The translations under genes were made by a program, and so were the position numbers. Shown piece after piece: positions 1 to 6,567 of a DNA stretch of 6,883 bases. Source of the stretch: DASRTE01 sp035316885. GTDB taxonomy: Bacteria > Actinomycetota > Actinomycetes > Jiangellales > Jiangellaceae. Under the pieces are notes generated by a model. The model was not told where the DNA came from. It did no database searches and worked only from the letters and a program-made list of their open reading frames with translations. Location of the stretch: contig DATHII010000215.1 in assembly GCA_035316885.1 (NCBI GenBank), positions 1 to 6,883 of the forward strand, given 5' to 3'. The stretch's first letter is position 1. The number at the start of each line of letters is the position of its first letter.

Positions 1-2052
1 GTCGAAGCCGGGGAGCGGGTCGGTGGCTGCGGAGTTGAGCGCTGCCGTCGACATGAACTCAGGTTTGAAGCCCAGGTTCTGCAGCGACCACACGTCCTGG
101 TTGAGGGCGCCGGTCAGCACCAGGATCCGCGGCATGCGGTCGATCGGATCGGTCGGCGGAGCCGACGGACCCACGCGGTGGAACCACACGTCGTTGGCCC
201 GACCGATCGAGGCGAGGCGGACCTTCGTGGCCGAATCGGCGGCGAAGATCGCGCTCCCGGTCGGCAGCGTGGCGCCGCCTGCTGAGGCGAACGGCGCCAG
301 CGCCAGCTCGGCGGTGAGCCCCTCGTCCATGAGTGCGTTGAGTGTGCGCACCGCCGTCGGCGAGTCGATCTTCAGGGCGTAGCCGGTGGCCGTCCCCGGC
401 TCGACGCCGCCGAGCAGGTGGCTGGCCTTGAGGATCCGGTTGGTCTTCGGCGTGAACGTCGTGTCCGGCGGCACCCGAACCACATCGGCGCCCCAGAGGT
501 AGCCGTGGCTCCACGCCGCCGGAGGCGCGTACAGGATGCTGATGTCCTCCGAGATGTCTGCGCCGATGCCCAGGGCGGTGTCGGCGAGCCCGCGGTGGGC
601 CTGGTTCATGAAGACCACGTACGAGCCGGCCGGGTACGTCACACCGTCGAAGGTGTATGCCTGCTTGAGCTCGTCGACGAGGATGCCGTTGGAGACCAGC
701 CAGTCGACCAGTCGATTCGCCTCGGGCTCACTGCGCTGCCCGCTGCCCATCGGGACGATGTAGGCGGTGGGGAATTCCTCCATCCAGTTGTTGTCGACGT
801 CGAACGGCGGCTCGCAGCACTCGGGCCGAGGTTCGTTCGCGACCCCGCGGCGGTAGCGCTCGACTTCGTCGTACAGCAACTCGTTCCGGTTCTCGAGGTC
901 GAAGAGCAGGCTCGACCACACGACGCTCTCCTGGATGACCCGGGATCCCAGCCGTCCGTATGCGAACGGTGTCGTGCCTGGGAGCGCACAGTCGTCGTCG
1001 GTCTGGTTGCACATCTCTACCGTCGACCCGTTCAGTCCGACGTGCTGGGCGTACATCGGCGTGTAGAACGGGCCCCAGTCGTCCCACCCCTCCGCCGTGG
1101 CCGGGCCGGGCGGCTGACCGTCCGGGCAGATGCCGCTGGAGGGAGCGGGGTTCCCGTCGGAGCACCAGTCGTTGACCGGCCGGGTGACGTCGAAGTTGAG
1201 CGCCGCCAGGGCGGCCTCGTTCGCGTCGATACGCGGCTGGTTCCACTTGAGCCACAGGTCGTAGTCGATGCTCGGGTTGTGCGGCTTCGTCGTTGCTTCG
1301 ATGAGCGTCGGCGTCACGTAGCCGTGCAGGTCGAGGACCTCGGGCGGCAGCCATTTCTGCATCAACGCCACCGAGGCCTGGGTCTCCGGCTGCGACTGCG
1401 TCATGAAGTCGCGGTTGAGGTCGAACCCGTTGCCGTTGGCTCGGGTACCGGCGACCCTGCCGTCCGGGTTCTGGATCACGTTGAACAGCAGAACCGTGTG
1501 GTCCAGGACGGCGTCGACCTCGGGGTCCGCCCCGTACGGCGTCGTGGCGAGCTTGTCGAGCGTCTCGAAGACCGCGTCCACGCCCTCGTACTCGTTGCCG
1601 TGAATGCCGGCCTGGATGTACAGCGGGACCTTCACGTCGTCGCCGTACGACTCGAGCAGCTGCTGACCATGCGCCGGGTCGGTCAGGGCGACCTTCCGCA
1701 CCTGCTCCCAGGCCTGGAAGTCCTTCCTCTGCTGCACGGTGTCCAGCGCGTTGACGGTGACGAGGAAGAGGTCACGTCCCCGCGCCGACTGGCCCATGAC
1801 CTCGAGGCTCATCCGTCCCTGGCTCGACGCCACGATGTCCTCGAGCGTGCACTGGATCGCGTAGTAGGGGATGTGCGGGAAGCTGCCGGGCGGATCGCCC
1901 GGGTCGGTGCCGTCGGGCAGGTTCTCCGCCGCGTCCGGCACCGGGTCGCCGCACCACGGCGGAACCACGTCCGCCTGGGCGGGCGACACCACCAGGGCCG
2001 AGATCATCGCGGACAAGAAGGCGACCAGTACCGTCGCGAGCCTGCGTGCCAT
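1..2052 (-). CDS. Secreted M14-family zinc carboxypeptidase-like protein (3' end beyond window)
   Basis: Open frame of 684 codons from ATG at 2052 to the left edge with no stop, so the C-terminus is missing. Residues 1-27 form a Sec signal peptide: RR near the N-terminus, a hydrophobic core, and a likely cut after AQA (25-27). The M14 metallopeptidase domain spans about 60-385. Zinc ligands fit HGNE (H151, E154) and DLHGY (H243). NPDGR (195-199) and DLNRDF (211-216, with N213/R214) match the family's substrate-binding segments, and E346 in STVEM is my best candidate for the catalytic Glu. The region from about 425 on, with an alternating Rossmann-like pattern, resembles the C-terminal part of large bacterial M14 peptidases. 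All eight visible cysteines lie between 34 and 413, consistent with export. It should hydrolyse peptide bonds outside the cell; its substrate cannot be told. The start is supported by GAGGGGTG at 2060-2067. Family assignment is firm, specificity unknown. Confidence 0.9.
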   Translation of the reverse strand, partial: MARRLATVLVAFLSAMISALVVSPAQADVVPPWCGDPVPDAAENLPDGTDPGDPPGSFPHIPYYAIQCTLEDIVASSQGRMSLEVMGQSARGRDLFLVTVNALDTVQQRKDFQAWEQVRKVALTDPAHGQQLLESYGDDVKVPLYIQAGIHGNEYEGVDAVFETLDKLATTPYGADPEVDAVLDHTVLLFNVIQNPDGRVAGTRANGNGFDLNRDFMTQSQPETQASVALMQKWLPPEVLDLHGYVTPTLIEATTKPHNPSIDYDLWLKWNQPRIDANEAALAALNFDVTRPVNDWCSDGNPAPSSGICPDGQPPGPATAEGWDDWGPFYTPMYAQHVGLNGSTVEMCNQTDDDCALPGTTPFAYGRLGSRVIQESVVWSSLLFDLENRNELLYDEVERYRRGVANEPRPECCEPPFDVDNNWMEEFPTAYIVPMGSGQRSEPEANRLVDWLVSNGILVDELKQAYTFDGVTYPAGSYVVFMNQAHRGLADTALGIGADISEDISILYAPPAAWSHGYLWGADVVRVPPDTTFTPKTNRILKASHLLGGVEPGTATGYALKIDSPTAVRTLNALMDEGLTAELALAPFASAGGATLPTGSAIFAADSATKVRLASIGRANDVWFHRVGPSAPPTDPIDRMPRILVLTGALNQDVWSLQNLGFKPEFMSTAALNSAATDPLPGFD

Positions 2053-2059
2053 CGACTAT

Positions 2060-2067
2060 CACCCCTC
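2060..2067 (-). promoter_or_regulatory. Ribosome binding site of the M14 peptidase gene
   Basis: On the minus strand this reads GAGGGGTG, close to the anti-16S consensus, and ends 7 bases before the ATG at 2052. It decides the start and agrees with the signal peptide beginning there. Confidence 0.7.
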
Positions 2068-2131
2068 GCGCCAGACGACTCGGGGGTCGTCGTGACTCGC
2101 GCTGCCCGGCTCGGTCACGCCGCCCGCTTGC

Positions 2132-2160
2132 TTCGTACCGTGCTGATCACCGCGTGTCAA
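2132..2160 (-). promoter_or_regulatory. Possible sigma-70-type promoter for the M14 peptidase gene
   Basis: On the minus strand a perfect TTGACA (2160-2155) is followed, after exactly 17 bases, by TACGAA (2137-2132). The second box keeps only the TA and one A of TATAAT, so it is weak, but actinobacterial -10 boxes are loose. Transcription would start near 2125 and give a leader of roughly 70 bases before the ATG at 2052. This is sequence pattern only. Confidence 0.4.
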
Positions 2161-2266
2161 TGCGCCTGACCCGACGCTGTCAGAGCCGCGTGCGCTTGTG
2201 AGGGACTCGCCCACGGTTGGTGTCGTCGGCCGGTAAACCTTGCGGGCGGTGGCGCGTCTTCATGGT

Positions 2267-2284
2267 GTGTCGGTCCACCGACAC
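2267..2284. promoter_or_regulatory. Perfect inverted repeat upstream of the lipoprotein gene (possible operator or leader hairpin)
   Basis: GTGTCGGT (2267-2274) and ACCGACAC (2277-2284) are exact reverse complements separated by CC. A second short palindrome, CACCGGTG (2282-2289), overlaps its right end. The repeat finishes 7 bases before the ribosome binding site at 2292-2298. It could be an operator for a dimeric repressor or activator, or an mRNA hairpin near the initiation region. I do not recognise it as the site of any particular regulator, and no clear promoter can be assigned to the plus strand here. Confidence 0.45.
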
Positions 2285-2291
2285 CGGTGAA

Positions 2292-2298
2292 GAGGGGG
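2292..2298 (+). promoter_or_regulatory. Ribosome binding site of the AMIN-like lipoprotein gene
   Basis: GAGGGGG sits 7 bases before the ATG at 2306. It supports this start, which also places a proper lipoprotein signal peptide at the N-terminus. Confidence 0.7.
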
Positions 2299-2305
2299 AA
2301 CCACG

Positions 2306-3040
2306 ATGAGACGACACCGCGTTCGGATGCTCGTACTCGGTACCGCCGCACTTCTCGCGGGTGCGTTGGCCCTGGGGGGATGTGCACAACCTGACACGCC
2401 CGATGCCGACCAGCCGGCCGGTGACGGCGTGGCTGATCCGGCAACCTCGGCGGCGACGCCTGCCGGTGACGCCGAGTCGACCCAGGTGATGGCCGCACCG
2501 CCGGCGGACGAGCCGACGGCCCCGGAGGCGACGCACCGGGTGACCTATGACTGGGCCGTGCCCTCGGACCAGGTCACGATGGCGCACCCGGCCGAGGCGC
2601 CGGTGCCCTACCTGGTGGCCATCTATGCCGGCGACCACCCTGAGGGCAGCACGCCGTACCAGCGGATCTCCTTCTACTTCCGGGAGGGGTTCCCTGAGTA
2701 CAACCTGCAGTACGTGAGGTCCGTGCTCGGAGAAGGCACTGGTGATCCGATCCCTCTGCAGGGCAACGGTTTCCTGCGGGTCGGGTTCGTCAACGCCCAG
2801 GCGCACGACGACGCGGGCACGTCCACCGTCGCCACGGCGCCGGACACGACCATTGGGTTCACCAACCTCAAGAGCTATGGATCCGCCGGCGACTTCGAGG
2901 GACACCTCACCTACGGGCTGGGAATCCAGGTGGCGCCCAACAGTGACCAGGTGCTGCTGGTCCGTGCCGGCGAGCTGACCAAATCAGACGGCTCCGACGG
3001 GCTCTACCACGTCGTCTACGTCGACCTCCAGACCGGCTGA
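2306..3040 (+). CDS. Lipoprotein with AMIN-like domain
   Basis: The 244-residue product starts with a lipoprotein signal: basic MRRHRVR, a hydrophobic stretch (about 8-23), and lipobox LGGC with C26 as the lipidated residue. C26 is the only cysteine. Residues 27-75 are an Ala/Pro/Asp/Thr-rich, probably disordered tether. Residues 77-243 resemble the AMIN-like beta-sandwich domain of actinobacterial lipoproteins. Landmarks are YQRISFYFREGFPEY (118-132), a DPIPLQGNGFLRVGF segment (147-161), AHDDAG (166-171), GDFEGHLTYGLG (195-206) and a closing beta strand, YHVVYVDL (234-241). The protein should be anchored to the outer face of the membrane. AMIN domains proper help target cell-wall or secretion proteins, but the function of the AMIN-like family is not established, so I give no biochemical role. 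The gene is divergent from the peptidase gene and convergent with pcrA, so it probably stands alone. Confidence 0.85.
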   Translation: MRRHRVRMLVLGTAALLAGALALGGCAQPDTPDADQPAGDGVADPATSAATPAGDAESTQVMAAPPADEPTAPEATHRVTYDWAVPSDQVTMAHPAEAPVPYLVAIYAGDHPEGSTPYQRISFYFREGFPEYNLQYVRSVLGEGTGDPIPLQGNGFLRVGFVNAQAHDDAGTSTVATAPDTTIGFTNLKSYGSAGDFEGHLTYGLGIQVAPNSDQVLLVRAGELTKSDGSDGLYHVVYVDLQTG

Positions 3041-3070
3041 CCAGAACCCGACAGCCACGCTTGACGTTCG

Positions 3071-5455
3071 CTACAGCTTCTCGACGGGCGCGTAGCGCAG
3101 CAGCAGCGTCTTCAGGCCGGAGTCGCCGAACTCGACCGTCGCCTGAGCGTGCTCGCCCGAGCCAGAGGTGGCGACCACGGTGCCCAGACCGAACGCGTCA
3201 TGGGTGACCCGGTCGCCGGCGGACAGGACGGGTATCGGACGCTCCGGCGGACGGGCGCTTCGCGCGCCGGTGCGTGTCGTCGCCCGCGGCGCCCCCGACC
3301 CCCTGGAGGTCCATCGGGTCTGGTCGGCCTCCGTGCGTCGCCAGTCGACCAGGTCGGCTGGGATCTCGTCGAGGAACCGCGAGGCCGGGTTGTGGCTGGG
3401 GGCACCCCAGGCGCTGCGCACGACGGCACGAGACAGGTAGAGGCGCTCGCGCGCCCGGGTGATGCCGACGTACGCCAGCCGTCGCTCTTCCTCGAGCTCG
3501 CGCGGCTCGGTGAGCGAGCGCTGGTGAGGGAAGACGCCGTCCTCGAGCCCGGTGAGGAACACCACCGGGAACTCCAGGCCCTTGGCCGTGTGCAGCGTCA
3601 TCAGCGTGACCACCCCGCCGTGGTCCTCGCCTTCGGGGATGTCGTCGGCGTCGGCAACCAGGCTGACCTGCTCGAGGAAGGCCGTGAGCAGGCCGCCGTC
3701 GGCCGTCGAGACGTCGGCGGCGGGCACGAACTCGCCGGCGACCGCGACCAGCTCGCGAAGGTTGTCGGCCCTGGTCTCGTCCTGTGGGTCGTCCGAGGCG
3801 GCCAGCTCGGCCAGGTAGCCGGTGCGGTCGAGCACGGCCTCGAGGATCGCTGCGGGCGTGGCGCCGTCGGAGACGATGGCTCGGAGTCCGTCGATGAGCG
3901 CGACGAACGACTCGACGCACCGCGCCGACCGGGTGGCGATGCCAGGGGCATCCGCCGCGCGGCGCAGCGCCTGCCAGAACGTGACGCCGTCGCGCTGTGC
4001 CAGCGCCTCGACCACGGCCTCGGCACGGTCGCCGATACCCCGGCGGGGCACGTTGAGGATGCGGCGCAACGAGACAGAGTCGTCGGGGTTGGCGAGCGTC
4101 CGCAGGTAGGCCAACGCGTCGCGGATCTCGCGGCGCTCGTAGAATCGCACGCCGCCGACCACCCGGTAGGGCAGGCCGACCCGGATGAACACCTCCTCCA
4201 GCACCCGGGACTGCGCGTTCGTCCGGTAGAACACGGCAACGTCGCCCGGCTTGGCCAGCCTTTCGTCGCCGAGGCGGTCGATCTCCTCGGCGACGAACTG
4301 GGCCTCGGCGTGCTCGTCGTCGGCGACGTACCCGATGATCTTTGGACCGTCGCCGCTGTCGGTCCAGAGCCGTTTGGGCTTGCGATCGGGGTTGCGCGAG
4401 ATGACGGCGTTTGCCGCGGTGAGGATGGTCTGAGTGGACCGGTAGTTCTGCTCGAGGAGGATCACCCGGGCGTCGGGATAGTCGGCTTCGAACTGCAGGA
4501 TGTTGCGGATGGTCGCGCCGCGGAAGGCGTAGATGGACTGGTCGGCGTCGCCCACGACGCAGAGCTCGGCCGGTGGGACCCCTGGCGTGCTGGACGCGTC
4601 GCCCACCAGCTCGCCGTCGACGGTGCGGCGTTCTCTGGTGCCGACCAGCTCGCGGACCAGGACGTACTGGGCGTGGTTGGTGTCCTGGTACTCGTCGACG
4701 AGGACGTGACGGAAGCGCCGCCGGTAGTGCTCGGCGACCTCGGGGAAGGCCTGCAACAGGTGGACCGTGGTCATGATGAGGTCGTCGAAGTCGAACGCGT
4801 TGGCCTCGGCCAGACGACGCTGGTAGACCCCGTACGCCTCGGCGACAGTCTTCTCGTGGTGCGTCGAAGCGCGCGCCAGCGCCGTCTCGTGGTCGATCAG
4901 CTCGTTCTTGAGATTGCTCACCTGGTGGCTGAACTGCCGCGGCGGGTAACGCTTCGAGTCGAGGTCGAGGTCGCGGCAGACCAACGTCATCAACCGCTGG
5001 GAATCGGCCTGGTCGTAGATGGTGAACGAGGAGGTGAAGCCGAACCGCTTGGCCTCGCGGCGCAGGATCCGCACGCACGCCGAATGGAATGTAGACACCC
5101 ACATCACGTTGGCCCGGCGGCCCACCAGCGAGGCGACCCGCTCCTTCATCTCGCCCGCCGCCTTGTTGGTGAACGTGATGGCCAGGACGGCGCCGGGATG
5201 CACGTCACGTGCGCCAAGCAGGTACGCGATCCGACGGGTGAGGACGCGGGTCTTTCCCGAACCTGCGCCCGCCACGATGAGCAGCGGTGCACCTTCGTGC
5301 ACGACGGCTTCGCGCTGTGGCTCGTTGAGGCCGTCGAGCACAGACTCCGGGTCGGTGCGACGGCGACCGCCGCCGCCCACGGAGGAGTCGGTCAGCGTCA
5401 TGGGGAGGTCGTCGTGGAGGGCACCCATCTCGGTCATCGAGTCTATGAGGCCCAC
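3071..5455 (-). CDS. pcrA: ATP-dependent DNA helicase PcrA/UvrD1 (superfamily 1A)
   Basis: A complete 794-residue superfamily 1A 3'-5' helicase, near the family's usual length. All motifs are present: Q motif LNEPQREAV (43-51), Walker A AGAGSGKT (62-69, K68), Ia ITFTNKAAGEMKER (93-106), II VDEYQD (253-258), III VGDADQSIYAFRG (301-313), IV LEQNYRST (334-341), V TLHTAKGLEF (620-629) and VI YVGITRARERL (662-672). A basic, probably disordered linker (about 706-740) leads to a Tudor-like C-terminal domain (746-794, GDRVTHDAFGLGTV onward), which in PcrA contacts RNA polymerase. It should unwind DNA in excision repair and remove stalled complexes. The segment between motifs II and III (about 271-297) looks longer than in relatives I recall. 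The start is uncertain: GTG at 5455 gives the longest frame, but in-frame ATGs lie at 5437, 5428 and 5401, and none has a clear ribosome binding site. The gene lies 22 bases downstream of the membrane-protein gene. Confidence 0.96.
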   Translation of the reverse strand: MGLIDSMTEMGALHDDLPMTLTDSSVGGGGRRRTDPESVLDGLNEPQREAVVHEGAPLLIVAGAGSGKTRVLTRRIAYLLGARDVHPGAVLAITFTNKAAGEMKERVASLVGRRANVMWVSTFHSACVRILRREAKRFGFTSSFTIYDQADSQRLMTLVCRDLDLDSKRYPPRQFSHQVSNLKNELIDHETALARASTHHEKTVAEAYGVYQRRLAEANAFDFDDLIMTTVHLLQAFPEVAEHYRRRFRHVLVDEYQDTNHAQYVLVRELVGTRERRTVDGELVGDASSTPGVPPAELCVVGDADQSIYAFRGATIRNILQFEADYPDARVILLEQNYRSTQTILTAANAVISRNPDRKPKRLWTDSGDGPKIIGYVADDEHAEAQFVAEEIDRLGDERLAKPGDVAVFYRTNAQSRVLEEVFIRVGLPYRVVGGVRFYERREIRDALAYLRTLANPDDSVSLRRILNVPRRGIGDRAEAVVEALAQRDGVTFWQALRRAADAPGIATRSARCVESFVALIDGLRAIVSDGATPAAILEAVLDRTGYLAELAASDDPQDETRADNLRELVAVAGEFVPAADVSTADGGLLTAFLEQVSLVADADDIPEGEDHGGVVTLMTLHTAKGLEFPVVFLTGLEDGVFPHQRSLTEPRELEEERRLAYVGITRARERLYLSRAVVRSAWGAPSHNPASRFLDEIPADLVDWRRTEADQTRWTSRGSGAPRATTRTGARSARPPERPIPVLSAGDRVTHDAFGLGTVVATSGSGEHAQATVEFGDSGLKTLLLRYAPVEKL

Positions 5456-5477
5456 AGGACAGGCGCCCGGGACGCCG

Positions 5478-5834
5478 TCAGGTCCAGAAGACGGCCACGA
5501 CGACGTTGGCGACCGAGAGCAGGCCGATCAGCAGGTAGAGGCCGTCGGGCAGCGTCGGCCGGCGCCGGTTCGCCAAGCACAGCACGGCGATGACCAGAGC
5601 GACGGTGAGCTTGACCCCCATCTTCGCCATGTCGAGATCGCGTTCGAGCGAGTCGACTCCCTCGGCCAGCCCCACGAGCAGCACGCCGGTGACGAGCTGG
5701 GTGAGCACGCCCTGAACCATCGCGGAGTTGACGTACCGCTCACCGCGAGCCCGGAGCTGGACCAGCCAGCCACCCACGAGCGAGGCCATCCCGAGGAAAT
5801 GCAGGACGACGAGCAGCTTGTAGACGACCTCCAT
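5478..5834 (-). CDS. Small four-helix integral membrane protein, function unknown
   Basis: The 118-residue product is almost wholly hydrophobic, with four predicted transmembrane segments at about 6-26, 39-57, 73-88 and 98-116. Loops 1 (RARGER) and 3 (NRRR) are basic while loop 2 (EGVDSLERDLD, 58-68) is acidic. By the positive-inside rule, loops 1 and 3 are cytoplasmic and both termini face out. Helix 1 contains a histidine (H12) in VVLHFLGMASLVGGW, which could be a ligand or polar contact, though one histidine is weak evidence. ATG at 5834 is effectively fixed as the start because an in-frame TAG lies four codons upstream; the ribosome binding site is poor. It sits 70 bases after the response regulator gene and 22 bases before pcrA on the same strand, so co-transcription with pcrA is likely. 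I do not recognise a named family. Confidence 0.85.
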   Translation of the reverse strand: MEVVYKLLVVLHFLGMASLVGGWLVQLRARGERYVNSAMVQGVLTQLVTGVLLVGLAEGVDSLERDLDMAKMGVKLTVALVIAVLCLANRRRPTLPDGLYLLIGLLSVANVVVAVFWT

Positions 5835-5904
5835 CGGCGCAGACTACCGACGCGATGGCGTATTGCCCGGATGGAAGCTCCTCGCACTTGTCGCGGGTTG
5901 GCGT

Positions 5905-6567
5905 TCAGACCAGGCGGCGGTCGGTGGCCCATCGCGTGAGCTCGTACCGGTTCGAGAGCTGGAGCTTGCGAAGGACGGCGGACACGTGCGTCTCGACGGT
6001 CTTGACCGAGATGAACAGCTCCTTGGCGATCTCCTTGTATGCGTAGCCCCGGGCAATGAGTCGCAGGACCTCGCGTTCACGGCTGGTGAGCCGGTCGAGA
6101 TCCTCGTCGACGCTCGGCGGCTCCGAGCCCGCGAACGCGTCGAGCACGAATCCGGCCAGCCGGGGCGAGAAGACGGCGTCGCCGTCGGCCACCCTGACGA
6201 TCGCCGCAACCAGCTCGTCACCGGTGATCGACTTGGTCACGTAGCCGCGGGCCCCGGCCCGGATCGTTCCGATGACGTCCTCGGCGGCGTCGGACACTGA
6301 CAGTGCCAGGAACTTGACGTCCGCAGCCTTCGGGTGGACCTGCCGCAGCACCTCTGCGCCGCCGCCGCCGGGAAGGTGGACGTCGAGCAGCACCACGTCG
6401 GGCTGCGTCTCGAGGACGACCCGGATGGCCTCCTGCGCGTCGGCCGCCTCTCCGACCACGGCGACCGACGAGCCCAGCTCGGCGCGGACGCCGGTCCGGA
6501 ACATCGCGTGGTCATCGACCAGCACCACACGGATCTCGCGCGGGCCGGTCGTCTCGGGCTCGGTCAT
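5905..6567 (-). CDS. NarL/LuxR-family two-component response regulator
   Basis: The 220-residue protein has the standard NarL layout. The receiver domain (about 12-128) contains the acidic pair D18/D19 (LVDDH), phosphoacceptor D62 (LLDVHLPGG), switch residue S90 (LALSVSD) and K112 (YVTKS). A short linker (about 140-156) leads to the LuxR-type helix-turn-helix (157-220), with TSREREVL (161-168), KEIAKELFIS (178-187) and recognition helix VKTVETHVSAVLRKL (188-202). All phosphorylation residues are present, so it should be activated by a partner kinase and then bind DNA as a dimer. The start codon overlaps the kinase stop (ATGA, 6567-6564), and AAGAGGT at 6573-6579 lies 5 bases upstream. Its targets cannot be told. 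It resembles the regulators paired with PspC-type kinases in actinobacteria, such as MacR of Streptomyces, but that is a recollection, not a demonstrated orthology. Confidence 0.95.
   Translation of the reverse strand: MTEPETTGPREIRVVLVDDHAMFRTGVRAELGSSVAVVGEAADAQEAIRVVLETQPDVVLLDVHLPGGGGAEVLRQVHPKAADVKFLALSVSDAAEDVIGTIRAGARGYVTKSITGDELVAAIVRVADGDAVFSPRLAGFVLDAFAGSEPPSVDEDLDRLTSREREVLRLIARGYAYKEIAKELFISVKTVETHVSAVLRKLQLSNRYELTRWATDRRLV

Noticed and set aside
418..2169. 583-codon open frame on the plus strand
   Set aside because: It lies antisense to the M14 peptidase gene, is Arg/Val/Leu-rich with no recognisable motif, and is a typical high-GC shadow of a well-supported gene.
2180..2905. 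241-codon minus-strand frame across the lipoprotein gene
   Set aside because: Antisense to a gene with a clear lipobox, ribosome binding site and AMIN-like domain; the translated product is Arg/Gly/Val-rich and featureless.
3041..3070. Possible bidirectional terminator between the convergent lipoprotein and pcrA genes
   Set aside because: The 30 bases contain no stem longer than about 3 pairs and no T-run, so no intrinsic terminator is supported.
3198..5102. 634-codon minus-strand frame overlapping pcrA
   Set aside because: This is an alternate frame of the pcrA gene, extremely Arg/Pro-rich and without domains.
3149..5593. 814-codon open frame on the plus strand
   Set aside because: Although longer than pcrA, it is the antisense shadow of pcrA, whose full helicase motif set proves the minus-strand reading. 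The product is low-complexity Val/Arg/Gly/His-rich.
5841..5846. TAGTCT as a -10 box for the membrane-protein/pcrA genes
   Set aside because: Nothing resembling a -35 box lies 16-18 bases upstream, and the match is too short to count alone.
5877..5885. Strong ribosome-binding-site-like GCGAGGAGC on the minus strand
   Set aside because: No start codon lies at a suitable distance downstream, and the membrane-protein ATG is more than 40 bases away.
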